Assembly: GCA_937944975.1 (NCBI GenBank)
Contig: CALEBF010000014.1
Location: 124,001-188,000 of the forward strand
Source of the DNA: an uncultured Mycoplasmatota bacterium
Lineage (GTDB): Bacteria; Bacillota_I; Bacilli_A; RF39; UBA660
Length of the DNA: 64,000 bases
Reading direction: 5' to 3'
Part shown: in pieces, positions 15,840 to 24,286 of the stretch
Layout: every line of letters starts with the position of its first letter
Numbering within the stretch: the first letter of the stretch is position 1
Notes under the pieces: model-generated
Databases searched by the model: none
Told to the model about the DNA's origin: nothing
The model's input: the letters and a program-made list of their open reading frames with translations, nothing else
Translations under genes and position numbers: made by a program

Positions 15840-16123
15840 TGGAAATAAAAGTTAAAAATGATGAAGTTCAAATCATAGAACGAGGAGAAGTGATCGGAAG
15901 ACTATGTTTTGAAGAGAAAGAAAAAACGATCATTGTGACCCATACATATGTCGATGAAGCTTATCGAGGCAAACATTTAGCGCAAAAATTGATGGAAGCT
16001 TTTATATCTTATTTAGAACCACTTGGAAAACAGTGTATTCCAAGTTGTAGTTATGCGGCATATTGGTTTCAAAAGCATCCGGAAAAACAATATCTTGTGA
16101 ATTCAAATTACGTAGAGCAATAG
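15836..16123 (+). CDS. small GNAT-type N-acetyltransferase (NATD1/YjdJ-like)
   Basis: 95 residues, single compact domain of the short GNAT family (Acetyltransf_CG): VTHTYVDEAYRGKHLAQKLMEA is the acetyl-CoA-binding turn, and CSYAAYWFQKHPEK the conserved C-terminal motif. The substrate is unknown. It overlaps the first murE by 4 nt, so the two are translated together; a link to a modified MurE substrate is only a guess. Terminator just downstream. Confidence 0.85.
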   Translation: MMEIKVKNDEVQIIERGEVIGRLCFEEKEKTIIVTHTYVDEAYRGKHLAQKLMEAFISYLEPLGKQCIPSCSYAAYWFQKHPEKQYLVNSNYVEQ

Positions 16124-16143
16124 AGGAATCTATTGCTTTTTTT
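16116..16143 (+). terminator. intrinsic terminator between the two murE units
   Basis: AGCAATAGA/TCTATTGCT stem with GGAA loop and seven T residues. Confidence 0.85.
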
Positions 16144-16190
16144 GAACCATTCGCCTAGGAGTTACATAGAATACACCGAGAGGTGATATT

Positions 16191-17543
16191 TTGAAATACA
16201 AAACGGATTCTAGGAAGGTGGAAAAGGGAGATATCTTTGTTGCTCTTCGAGGAGTAAATCACGACGGCCATTCGTACATTGCAGATGCGATCGAAAAAGG
16301 AGCTACCAAAGTAGTAGCGGAAGAAGGATTATATCCAGTAGAGACATATATAGTAAAAGATACCCATGAATATTTGGTACAAACCCTAAAAAGAGAATAT
16401 TATGATGAAATTAAAGATTTAAAATTAATTGGAATTACAGGTACAAATGGGAAAACAACGAGTTGCTATCTCATTCATCAAGCATTGAATCGACTTGGTA
16501 GAAAGTGCGGATATATTGGTACGATTGGGTTTTATATAGATAAAAAAATATGTGATCTACCAAATACGACACCTGATATTTTAGATTTATACGACATGTT
16601 GTTGACATGTAAAAAAGAAGGCTGCGAATTTGTTGCGATGGAAGTAAGTAGCCATTCACTAGATATGAATAGAGTAGATGGTTTGTTATTTGATTATGCA
16701 GTATTCACGAACTTGACGCAGGATCATTTGGATTATCATGGCAATATGAAAAATTACGCACTCGCAAAACAAAAGTTATTCCGAAAAATGAAAGAACAAG
16801 GGACATGTTTTATCAACATAGATGATGACCATAGTTATCATTTTTTGCTTCCGGAAAATCGTAATGTTACATATGGTTTTCGCAATGGAGATTATCGAAT
16901 TACCAATATGACATATAGTTTAGGACACACTGATTTTGTCGTTTCTCACGAAGGGGAGAAAACGTATCAAATGAAATTAATTGGGAAGCATAATTTATAT
17001 AACATGCTTGTCGTTATTATGCTATTAGAAGAGTTAGGAATCGAAGAAAGTGAAATAAGAAAGACGATTTCGTTACTAGAAGAGCCTCGAGGACGAATGG
17101 AATGTGTGCGCTATCACGATGCGCTCGTTATTGTCGATTACGCACATACACCGGATGCTGTTTCGAATGCCATTCATGCAGTATTGGAAATTCCGCATGG
17201 GAAAATTTATACGATCGTCGGTTGTGGAGGCGATCGCGATCGAGCCAAACGGCCTGAGATGGCAAAGATTGCGACGAATTTATCTGACTATGCGATTTTT
17301 ACAAGTGATAATCCGAGAAATGAAGATCCAGAACATATTTTAGATGATATGGAGCATGGACTTGACAATACAAACTACGAAAAGATTGTAAATAGAAAAG
17401 AAGCGATCAATAGGGGTATACAAATGTTACAAAAAAGTGATATACTGTTATTGCTTGGAAAAGGGCATGAAACTTATCAAGTTATAGGAAATAAAAAAAT
17501 ACACTTTGATGATATGGAAGAAGTAAAAAAAATAATTAAATAG
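16191..17543 (+). CDS. murE: UDP-N-acetylmuramoyl-tripeptide ligase MurE, meso-DAP type
   Basis: 450 residues. ATP loop GTNGKTT (84-90), carbamylated-lysine segment YALAKQKLF (K193), DYAHTPDAV and specificity motif DNPR (373-376), the signature of enzymes adding meso-diaminopimelate; LGKGHE near the C-terminus supplies further DAP contacts. The peptidoglycan therefore very likely contains meso-DAP. The start codon is TTG (16191) with AGGTGAT 3 nt upstream; no nearby ATG fits the conserved start DSRKVEKGD. mraY follows 10 nt downstream, the usual dcw-cluster neighbour. Confidence 0.92.
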   Translation: MKYKTDSRKVEKGDIFVALRGVNHDGHSYIADAIEKGATKVVAEEGLYPVETYIVKDTHEYLVQTLKREYYDEIKDLKLIGITGTNGKTTSCYLIHQALNRLGRKCGYIGTIGFYIDKKICDLPNTTPDILDLYDMLLTCKKEGCEFVAMEVSSHSLDMNRVDGLLFDYAVFTNLTQDHLDYHGNMKNYALAKQKLFRKMKEQGTCFINIDDDHSYHFLLPENRNVTYGFRNGDYRITNMTYSLGHTDFVVSHEGEKTYQMKLIGKHNLYNMLVVIMLLEELGIEESEIRKTISLLEEPRGRMECVRYHDALVIVDYAHTPDAVSNAIHAVLEIPHGKIYTIVGCGGDRDRAKRPEMAKIATNLSDYAIFTSDNPRNEDPEHILDDMEHGLDNTNYEKIVNRKEAINRGIQMLQKSDILLLLGKGHETYQVIGNKKIHFDDMEEVKKIIK

Positions 17544-17553
17544 AGGTGATATC

Positions 17554-18546
17554 GTGCTAATACTTGCAAAAGCGATACTGGCAATGATGATAGGATTTAT
17601 CTTGTCGGTGATTATGGGATTAATTTTAATTCCTCTTTTAAAACGATTGAAAATAAAACAGAAAGTGAGTGTTTTCTTAAAGAAACGTCATCAAGAAAAA
17701 AATGGAACACCGACAATGGGAGGACTTATTTTCATCATTCCGACGATTTTGACGGTCATTATCCTTTTGTTTATGAACAAGATCGAATTGACTGAAAATT
17801 TATTTATCGTTATGTTTGTCTTTATTGCTTATGCATTATTAGGCTTTATCGATGATTATTTGAGTATTAAACGTGGCCATAACGAGGGACTAACAGAAAT
17901 TCAAAAGCTGTTCGGTCAGCTGTTAATCGCACTGATTTTCTTTTATATTTTTATGAGAAGTGGATCTTCTCCAGTATTAGATATTCATACGCTTGGAATT
18001 AAAATTAACATGGGGTGGTTCTATGGAATCTTCTTATTGTTTGTTTTAGTTGCCAGTAGTAATGCGGTAAATTTGACAGATGGCTTAGATGGTCTTGCAG
18101 GCGGATTATCGGCGATTGCTTTCTTAGCTTTCGCACTGATTAGTTGGAATTCTAAATATGTTGCTGGTAGCGAAGATATTGCTATTTTCTGTTTTATCTT
18201 AGTTGGTTCATTATTAGGATTTTTACTATTTAATACCCACCCGGCGAAAGTGTTTATGGGAGATACTGGTTCTCTAGCACTTGGTGGAACTCTTGCATCT
18301 GTTGCTATTATTACAAGCCATGAAATTACTTTAATTATTGTAGCAGGCGTATTTGTAGTAGAAACGCTCGCTTGTATTATTCAAATGATTTCTGTCCGTT
18401 ATTTTCATCGTAAAGTGTTCTTGATGGCTCCACTTCACCACCATTTTGAAAAACTTGGTTGGGATGAAAGAGATGTTGTAAAAGTATTTTGGACAGTAGG
18501 ACTTATGTTGAGTATGGCAGCGATAGCGTTTGGTGTTTGGATTTAG
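17554..18546 (+). CDS. mraY: phospho-N-acetylmuramoyl-pentapeptide transferase MraY
   Basis: 330 residues, about ten membrane helices. It transfers phospho-MurNAc-pentapeptide to undecaprenyl phosphate, forming lipid I. Signature motifs: GTPTMGG near residue 50, GFIDDYLS, NLTDGLDGLAGG, FMGDTGSLALG and MAPLHHHFEKLGW. The start codon is GTG with GAGGTGAT upstream. Translated together with murE; a terminator follows. Confidence 0.95.
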   Translation: MLILAKAILAMMIGFILSVIMGLILIPLLKRLKIKQKVSVFLKKRHQEKNGTPTMGGLIFIIPTILTVIILLFMNKIELTENLFIVMFVFIAYALLGFIDDYLSIKRGHNEGLTEIQKLFGQLLIALIFFYIFMRSGSSPVLDIHTLGIKINMGWFYGIFLLFVLVASSNAVNLTDGLDGLAGGLSAIAFLAFALISWNSKYVAGSEDIAIFCFILVGSLLGFLLFNTHPAKVFMGDTGSLALGGTLASVAIITSHEITLIIVAGVFVVETLACIIQMISVRYFHRKVFLMAPLHHHFEKLGWDERDVVKVFWTVGLMLSMAAIAFGVWI

Positions 18547-18565
18547 ATGCGAAAGCATCTTTTTT
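18546..18565 (+). terminator. intrinsic terminator after mraY
   Basis: GATGC-GAAA-GCATC stem-loop with six T residues, beginning in the stop codon. Confidence 0.85.
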
Positions 18566-18580
18566 CTTTTGTAAATTGCT

Positions 18581-18608
18581 TTTCAAATAGTTTAAATTTT
18601 GATATAAT
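18581..18608 (+). promoter_or_regulatory. sigma-A promoter
   Basis: TTTCAA (18581-18586), 16-nt spacer, TATAAT (18603-18608), upstream of the acidic membrane protein gene. Confidence 0.5.
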
Positions 18609-18642
18609 CAAGATATATTAAGAAAAGATATGGGGGATGTTC

Positions 18643-19263
18643 ATGCAAAAAGAAGAAAATGAAGTATTAGAGGAAATTGAAATTATCGATGATTTTGATG
18701 ATGAAATACCCGTAGAACCACAGAAAAAACAAAATGAAATAGAAGAAAAAAAAGATTTTGAAGGAACTTCGATCGAGGATCGCAAGGTAGAACCAGTTTC
18801 TGCAATGACACAGTTGCAAGAGGAATTACGTCGTGAAACACTTGCGACATACAAAGAGGAAGCGCATACAGCTCAAACTCTACATCAACCATTAGAAACC
18901 ATGGTTGATAAACCAGAAGAGCCAAAGCTAAAAGCAGAAAGCATCGCTCCTATAGAAGAAACATCGAATGAGCCGAAAGAAGAAGTAAGGGCAATTTTTC
19001 CAGACCAATCAGTTGTAGCAGAAACGCCTGATAAAGTATCGGAATCAGAACCGAAGATCGATGAGGAGTTAATTCATTCAAGCTTGGAAAATACAATGTT
19101 ACTCAATAAAGAATTGTTAAAAGCGGCAGCAGCGGAGACGGTAAAAGAAACAAAGGATGAGTCGAAAGAAAACAAAAAAGGAATTATTTTTGTCATCATT
19201 ATCTTTGGGTGTCTTATCATCTTTACGGCTTTGATTCCATTTATTTTAAAAATGTTCGAATAA
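18643..19263 (+). CDS. acidic tail-anchored membrane protein of unknown function
   Basis: About 206 residues. The first 170 residues are highly acidic, Glu/Lys-rich and probably disordered or coiled. A single C-terminal membrane helix (GIIFVIIIFGCLIIFTALIPF) ends in a short tail, so the bulk is likely cytosolic. No family recognised. It sits after mraY but has its own promoter. ATG 18643 is preferred since the G-rich Shine-Dalgarno abuts the alternative ATG 18637. Confidence 0.65.
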   Translation: MQKEENEVLEEIEIIDDFDDEIPVEPQKKQNEIEEKKDFEGTSIEDRKVEPVSAMTQLQEELRRETLATYKEEAHTAQTLHQPLETMVDKPEEPKLKAESIAPIEETSNEPKEEVRAIFPDQSVVAETPDKVSESEPKIDEELIHSSLENTMLLNKELLKAAAAETVKETKDESKENKKGIIFVIIIFGCLIIFTALIPFILKMFE

Positions 19264-19296
19264 AAACTTGAATGGGAATTTCCATTCAAGTTTTTT
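19263..19296. terminator. bidirectional terminator
   Basis: AACTTGAATGG/CCATTCAAGTT 11-bp stem flanked by an A run and a T run, serving two convergent genes. Confidence 0.85.
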
Positions 19297-19600
19297 AGTA
19301 ACTTATTTTTGATAGTTCTATAATTTGATCCATATCATCATCGTTTGCCATGATATTTTTGTGCTTTTGATGGCATCGTTCACATTCATAGATAATTTTA
19401 TAAGTATGTTTAAACTTTTCGATTCCGATAGGTTTTAAAAGTCCCAAACATTGATTCGCACGATCTCCAGGCATAATATCTACATGTTTTGAAAACAGAC
19501 AATATGGGCAGTGATCTCGTGCCGTATAGTTCAATTTAGGAACAGATTTTCCACAATGTTCACATATAAATGTTTCATCTTTCATGGTAAAATGTTTCAT
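19295..19600 (-). CDS. RNHCP-domain zinc-ribbon protein
   Basis: 101 residues. It has several CxxC/CxxH pairs (FICEHCGK, ARDHCPYCL, ECERCHQKH) and the RNHCP core YTARDHCPYCLFSKHVD followed by PGDRANQCLGLLKPIGI. RNHCP proteins are small predicted zinc-binding proteins without a known function. The start has AAAGGTGATC upstream, and a TTGAGA-N17-TATACT promoter is readable on the minus strand about 20 nt before it. Convergent with the acidic membrane protein gene. Confidence 0.85.
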   Translation of the reverse strand: MKHFTMKDETFICEHCGKSVPKLNYTARDHCPYCLFSKHVDIMPGDRANQCLGLLKPIGIEKFKHTYKIIYECERCHQKHKNIMANDDDMDQIIELSKISY

Positions 19601-19719
19601 AAGATCACCTTTTCATAGTATAACATACATCGAATATTCTCTCAATATCGTGATACCTAAAAGAACCTAGATGATTGGAATCGAATATGATATAATAAGG
19701 TGTGAACGGATGTGAGAGT

Positions 19720-20445
19720 ATGGATTACAAGATAATGATTCACGAGTTTGAAGGACCATTGGATTTACTTCTTCATTTAATTAAGGAATCGGACATTGAA
19801 ATATTAGATATCTCCGTAGAGGAGATCACGAAACAGTATATGGATTATATTCACGCGATGGAAGAGTTAAATTTAAATATCGCAAGTGAATATTTAGTAA
19901 TGGCAGCAGAATTATTAGAGATGAAGTCAAGAGAATTACTTCCTCGTAAGAAACAAGAATTAGAAGATGAATATGAAGAAGATCCGAAAGCTCGTCTCAT
20001 AGAACGTTTATTAGAGTATAAACGATATAAAGAGGTCACACCGGAACTAAAGGAGTTAGAGGAAAATAGAAAACAAGTTTATACAACAGAACCATTAGAT
20101 TTAAAACAATTTCAACAGAGTGATAACGTTATGATTGACGATGTAAGTTTAGATGACTTACTTGTGGCTTTTCAAAAGTTTTTAGCTAGAAAAGAATTAG
20201 AAAAGCCACTTAGTACAAAAGTGACAAAACGTGAGTATTCTGTTAGTACCCGCAGTAGAGAAATTAAAAGCATTTTAAAAGAAAAAGGAAAAATATCGTT
20301 CGATGAATTATTTGAAGTCTATACGAAAGATTATTTTGTTGTAACTTTTTTATCTATTTTAGATTTGGCTAAGAAGCAAGAATGTCAAATCAGACAAGAT
20401 CATAATTTTGAAAATATTGAAATTCTAGCAAAGGAGGGGAAATAA
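19720..20445 (+). CDS. scpA: segregation and condensation protein A
   Basis: 241 residues. ScpA is the kleisin of the SMC-ScpAB condensin. The N-terminal signature FEGPLDLLLHLIKESDIEILDISV and the following ITKQYMDYI are diagnostic, and the C-terminal winged helix that binds the SMC head is present. ATG 19720 (MDYKIMIHEFEG) is chosen over GTG 19702. scpB starts 2 nt after the stop. TATAAT at 19691-19696 is a likely -10 box. Confidence 0.94.
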   Translation: MDYKIMIHEFEGPLDLLLHLIKESDIEILDISVEEITKQYMDYIHAMEELNLNIASEYLVMAAELLEMKSRELLPRKKQELEDEYEEDPKARLIERLLEYKRYKEVTPELKELEENRKQVYTTEPLDLKQFQQSDNVMIDDVSLDDLLVAFQKFLARKELEKPLSTKVTKREYSVSTRSREIKSILKEKGKISFDELFEVYTKDYFVVTFLSILDLAKKQECQIRQDHNFENIEILAKEGK

Positions 20446-20446
20446 C

Positions 20447-21007
20447 GTGAATCAAAAAGCGCTATTGGAAGGTCTTCTTTTTGTGGTTGGAAGTGATGGA
20501 ATCACATTGAAACAAATTGCAGAAGTGTTAGAAATAAACGAAGCAAAAGCACTAGAACTTCTGAATCAATTAGAGGGTGATTATCAAGCAGAAACTCGTG
20601 GAATTCATATCGCATTATTTGGGGATACGTTTAAATTAACGACGAAGAAAGAACATAAAGAGATATATCAGAAATTAGTAGAAGACATAGACCAGTCGTT
20701 TTTAAGTCAGGCGGCACTTGAAACATTGGCTATAATTGCTTATAACGAACCAGTTACTCGTATGCAAGTAGATGATATTCGCGGTGTAAGTAGCAGCCAC
20801 ATGATCCGTAAATTATTAAATAAAAACTTAATTCAAGAAGTAGGAAAGTCAGATTTACCTGGACGACCAAATTTGTATGGAACGACGAAGCAGTTTTTAG
20901 ATTATTTTGGACTATCGAAGAAAGAAGATCTACCAAGATTAGATCCAGTGGAAGAAAAAAACGAGGAAACTGACTTATTCCAATCGAGATACAAAGAAGA
21001 TAAATAA
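20447..21007 (+). CDS. scpB: segregation and condensation protein B
   Basis: 186 residues with two winged-helix domains. Conserved segments LEGLLFVVGSDGITLKQIAEVL and ALETLAIIAYNEPVTRMQVDDIRGV are typical of ScpB, which pairs with ScpA on SMC. The GTG start has AAGGAGG upstream. Ends at a terminator. Confidence 0.94.
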   Translation: MNQKALLEGLLFVVGSDGITLKQIAEVLEINEAKALELLNQLEGDYQAETRGIHIALFGDTFKLTTKKEHKEIYQKLVEDIDQSFLSQAALETLAIIAYNEPVTRMQVDDIRGVSSSHMIRKLLNKNLIQEVGKSDLPGRPNLYGTTKQFLDYFGLSKKEDLPRLDPVEEKNEETDLFQSRYKEDK

Positions 21008-21037
21008 AAGAAGCCCATTAGAGCTTCTTTTGTTTTT
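21006..21037 (+). terminator. intrinsic terminator after scpB
   Basis: AAAAGAAGC/GCTTCTTTT stem with a following T-rich stretch. It overlaps the end of the convergent gene. Confidence 0.75.
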
Positions 21038-21662
21038 CCAAAATATCTGATGTGATCATTTCAGTTGCTGCTTTAATAAATTGTTTTACTTGATCGAGAT
21101 TGAAAACGTAATTTTTCTGTTGTTTTGAGTTTTGAATAATGACGCCCATTTTATCTACAAGAATTGAAAGTTGATCGATAGGAATTTCATTCATCTCAAT
21201 TTCAGGAAGAGACAGTGGTTCGTAAAAAAGAGAAAGGTCCATGTGGTAAGCATCTAATAATTTAATATTGAGGTCGGTATAGTCATTATAAATATATTTG
21301 ATTCCTTCTTCGCGCGATAAAGGAAGCGTTTCACCATTTAATAGTGTAATAGATTTCTCATGCTGAAATTCAGGAACAAAATATTTAAACCACAGGTAGT
21401 CAGTGTATAAATGAACATAATATCCTAAAATGAAAGGATGATCTAATTTCGATTGATACTTTTGTAAGAATCGATTTAAATTCGGCAGATCTTTTTGATT
21501 TGGCTCATCGATCATATCTATAAAATGAGAGCACTCTTTTGTTTGTCCAATTTGTTTACTAAGATCCGGTGCAATGGATCCTAATAAAAACTCCTTTTCC
21601 TTTTGATGGAGTGTCTTGTTGATTTCTTTTGCTATAGCAATGTGAATCATAGTACTTGCCAT
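21018..21662 (-). CDS. zinc-dependent phospholipase C-like hydrolase
   Basis: About 214 residues. The pattern MIHIAIAKEIN, FLLGSIAPDLSK, HFIDM and GYYVHLYTDYLW, with His/Asp metal ligands spread over the first 130 residues, matches the Zn_dep_PLPC family (bacterial phospholipase C/S1-P1 fold), in which many members are uncharacterised. No signal peptide, so cytosolic. Two adjacent ATGs (21665 and 21662) follow AGGTGAT; the second has better spacing. Substrate unknown. Confidence 0.7.
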   Translation of the reverse strand: MASTMIHIAIAKEINKTLHQKEKEFLLGSIAPDLSKQIGQTKECSHFIDMIDEPNQKDLPNLNRFLQKYQSKLDHPFILGYYVHLYTDYLWFKYFVPEFQHEKSITLLNGETLPLSREEGIKYIYNDYTDLNIKLLDAYHMDLSLFYEPLSLPEIEMNEIPIDQLSILVDKMGVIIQNSKQQKNYVFNLDQVKQFIKAATEMITSDILEKQKKL

Positions 21663-21750
21663 CATATCACCTCTATCTCATGATAACATAAAATTTTAAA
21701 GTCTTGCAATATCACGATGTTACCAGAAACATGAAATCATAAGAGTATAT

Positions 21751-21779
21751 AAAAAATCGAACCATAAATGTTCGATTTT
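21751..21779 (-). terminator. terminator of tRNA-Leu(CAA)
   Basis: On the minus strand AAATCGAAC/GTTCGATTT stem followed by T residues, just downstream of the tRNA gene. Confidence 0.75.
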
Positions 21780-21789
21780 GGTATCAATC

Positions 21790-21876
21790 TGGTGCTCGTG
21801 GCCGGACTCGAACCGGCATGGTATTGCTACCAATGGATTTTGAGTCCATCGCGTCTACCAATTTCACCACACGAGC
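21790..21876 (-). tRNA. tRNA-Leu (anticodon CAA)
   Basis: 87 nt including an encoded CCA. Acceptor stem GCTCGTG/CACGAGC, class II variable arm (TTGGTAGCAATACCA), T-loop GGTTCGAGTCC. The anticodon loop reads CTCAAAA, anticodon CAA (decodes TTG). Confidence 0.95.
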
Positions 21877-21888
21877 GGATACATATCC

Positions 21889-21917
21889 ATTATAACAAAT
21901 ATCATAGTGAATTACAA
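21889..21917 (-). promoter_or_regulatory. sigma-A promoter of tRNA-Leu
   Basis: On the minus strand TTGTAA, 17-nt spacer, TATAAT, ending 12 nt before the tRNA. Confidence 0.75.
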
Positions 21918-21988
21918 GCTGTCATTTTTGATTTCTATCATATATAATGAAGGTAGAAGAATAGGGGTAGAAAATAGGAGTAAGTTGT

Positions 21989-22519
21989 ATGCAAAGACAA
22001 ATCATAACCATGAAAGCATTTATCATCAACGAGGAGAAAAACACGATATTCTTGATGAGAAGAAAATCTATTGGAGATTATTGTAGCAAGTGGGAAATTC
22101 CAAGTGGCAGTATGGAATTAGGCGAAACCACTACCAAGACATTTAAAGAGGAAGTAAAAAAAGAGTGTGGTTTAGATATCGAGGTGGGAAAACATATGAC
22201 GCGGCCGTGGCAATGGGTTATTGACACTTCGGATGGAAATTTCGTCCATATGATTGCTGTAGGAAAGGTTTGTAGGGTAATCGGGAAAAAAGAACTTTGT
22301 CCAAGAAGAAAATACTTAGAGACGAAGTGGGTTCCAATTGAAGAAGTATTGGAATATGATTTAGAGACGAATTTAATACCTAATATGAAACTATTTATTG
22401 CATATTATCTCGATCGTAAACAACATGAATTACCCGTATTTGTGAAAGATGACGATGATTTACAAAGCATATTCGAGTATCACCCACCTAAGGCAAAACA
22501 AATTAAGAGGCTTGTATGA
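21989..22519 (+). CDS. Nudix hydrolase with a degenerate Nudix box
   Basis: 176 residues. The Nudix region runs from ITMKAFIINEEK to about residue 130, with the box GSMELGETTTKTFKEEVKKE followed by CGL. Compared with the canonical GX5EX7REUXEEXGU, the REUXEE hexad here is EEVKKE: Arg is replaced by Glu and one Glu by Lys. It may still bind metal but could have altered or lost activity. It overlaps the HAD phosphatase gene by 4 nt (ATGA), so the two are coupled. Substrate unknown. Confidence 0.8.
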   Translation: MQRQIITMKAFIINEEKNTIFLMRRKSIGDYCSKWEIPSGSMELGETTTKTFKEEVKKECGLDIEVGKHMTRPWQWVIDTSDGNFVHMIAVGKVCRVIGKKELCPRRKYLETKWVPIEEVLEYDLETNLIPNMKLFIAYYLDRKQHELPVFVKDDDDLQSIFEYHPPKAKQIKRLV

Positions 22520-23217
22520 AGATAGTAGTCAGTGATTATGATAGAACGTTTTATACGGAGGAAGAAACTTTAAAAGAAAATAAAAAAGCAGTAAATATGT
22601 TTCGTAAACAGGGCAATATTTTTGTGTTTGCTACAGGTAGAAGTTATCGGGATTTTAAGAAAGAAGTTAGTCGATATCAGCTTGAGTATGATTATGTAAT
22701 TTTAAATCATGGTGCATTGATATTGGATCAACATGATCAGATTTTGTATCATGTAGAGATAGATGATTCTATTATGGAAGGCCTGCAAAACTTATTACGA
22801 TTGAGGTTGTGTACTGATTTATTTTGTTGTAGTGGCAAAGAAAGTAGATTGAAAATTACGAGTCCACATCTTTCAAAAATTCATCTAGAATATAGTGATG
22901 ACGAGATCGCACGAGAAGTAGAATGCGATGTAAATGAGACGTATAAAAACGATGTGATTGCTTATCATATCTCCGATTGTAAATTAGAAGTTGTCGCATC
23001 TTCAGTAAATAAGGCATATGCTATTTCTTTGTTGGCAGAGAAATTTCGTTGGGATACATCAAAAGTATATACGATAGGTGATGGCAATACCGATCTTCTT
23101 ATGATTAGAAGATTTCACGGGTTTCGAATGAAGCACTCAATTTCATCTTTGATACCGTATGCTAAAGGAAGTTATGATGCTGTTTTTCAAATAATTTATG
23201 ATATTATAAAACAATAA
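22516..23217 (+). CDS. HAD-superfamily (Cof-type, IIB) phosphatase
   Basis: 233 residues. Motif I is DYDRT (DxDxT), motif II is in FATGRS, and motif IV is GDGNTDLLM, the arrangement of Cof-type HAD phosphatases acting on sugar phosphates or nucleotides. The cap domain is short. Translationally coupled to the Nudix gene. Confidence 0.85.
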   Translation: MKIVVSDYDRTFYTEEETLKENKKAVNMFRKQGNIFVFATGRSYRDFKKEVSRYQLEYDYVILNHGALILDQHDQILYHVEIDDSIMEGLQNLLRLRLCTDLFCCSGKESRLKITSPHLSKIHLEYSDDEIAREVECDVNETYKNDVIAYHISDCKLEVVASSVNKAYAISLLAEKFRWDTSKVYTIGDGNTDLLMIRRFHGFRMKHSISSLIPYAKGSYDAVFQIIYDIIKQ

Positions 23218-23247
23218 AAAGTTCACATTGTGAACTTTTATTTTTTT
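23217..23247. terminator. bidirectional terminator
   Basis: Perfect AAAAGTTCAC/GTGAACTTTT stem with a 3-nt loop and a T run, between the convergent HAD and FkbM genes. Confidence 0.88.
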
Positions 23248-24176
23248 GGATAAATTGCAATTAACGTAACTTCTGTTGCAAATACATTATTGCCATGGGT
23301 TCGTAAATAAAATTGGTAACCCGGTTTTATTTCATCGATCATGCGTGGTATTTTCCACATGTCTTCAAAAGAGTGATAAACAGATAAAAATAGTTTTGGC
23401 GTATCCTGTTTGATATGATTGATTGCTCCTAGAATCGCTTTTTGTTCACTTCCTTCGATATCCATTTTTAACATAGTGATAGGTTCTTTAATGTCTTCAT
23501 CAAGAGTGACAGCTTCTATTTTCGTCGCACCATAGTCACGTACTGTATTAGCACTTGCATCTACCGTACTAGGTTCGATGAAGACTATTTGATTTTGATC
23601 GATGACAGCATCATTTTTTAGAACGACATTCGGATAGAATCGTAAATTTTTTTGTAATTTTTGAAATGTCTCTTCGGTAATTTCATAACCGTAGATTTTT
23701 TTGTAGGAATCCGCTCCGTAGACGTTGAGATAGTCTAAGATCGTATCTCCTGTATAAGCACCTAAATCGACGAGAACTTCTTCTTCTACTGTCGGAACGA
23801 TGTCGAGATCAAAGTACGGGCTATAGTTTTTTTCTAATGCACTTCCTAGTGTAATAAAGTCAAATTGATACCAATTATTTAAAATTGCAAACAGTAATTT
23901 TTTAGAACGATAGTCTCCTAGTCGTTCATATAGATGAACAAAATCATCTAAGTGATGAAAGAGTACATTGGCTCTTTGATGAATGTGGTCAAAGTCATTT
24001 TTTTCTGCGTTTAGCGATCCCCAATAATCAAACTTTTGAAAATAATCTTCTAATGATTGATGTAACTCAGGGGAGAGATTTAAATAATGTTGTTTGATTG
24101 TTTCAAACAACATATCTTCACTTTGTGTATTTAAAAAGCGAATGAGTTGATAAAAATTTCGATCGATAATATTCAT
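23238..24176 (-). CDS. FkbM-family SAM-dependent methyltransferase
   Basis: 312 residues. The N-terminal 130 residues are helical. The C-terminal Methyltransf_21 (FkbM) domain has SAM motif I VLVDLGAYTGDTILDYL, then IYGYEITEETF, and the FkbM signature MLKMDIEGSEQKAIL. FkbM enzymes methylate hydroxyl groups of polyketides or glycans; the target here is unknown. Isolated gene, divergent from rnr. Confidence 0.85.
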   Translation of the reverse strand: MNIIDRNFYQLIRFLNTQSEDMLFETIKQHYLNLSPELHQSLEDYFQKFDYWGSLNAEKNDFDHIHQRANVLFHHLDDFVHLYERLGDYRSKKLLFAILNNWYQFDFITLGSALEKNYSPYFDLDIVPTVEEEVLVDLGAYTGDTILDYLNVYGADSYKKIYGYEITEETFQKLQKNLRFYPNVVLKNDAVIDQNQIVFIEPSTVDASANTVRDYGATKIEAVTLDEDIKEPITMLKMDIEGSEQKAILGAINHIKQDTPKLFLSVYHSFEDMWKIPRMIDEIKPGYQFYLRTHGNNVFATEVTLIAIYPKK

Positions 24177-24286
24177 ATATACCTTCTTTCTATTTTTTTA
24201 TATGTTCAAGTAGAATAAATTATGATAAAATAAATGGAAAGAGAATTCTAGGTTGGCAAAGTGTTTGGTGAGGATTGGAGTTTTTT

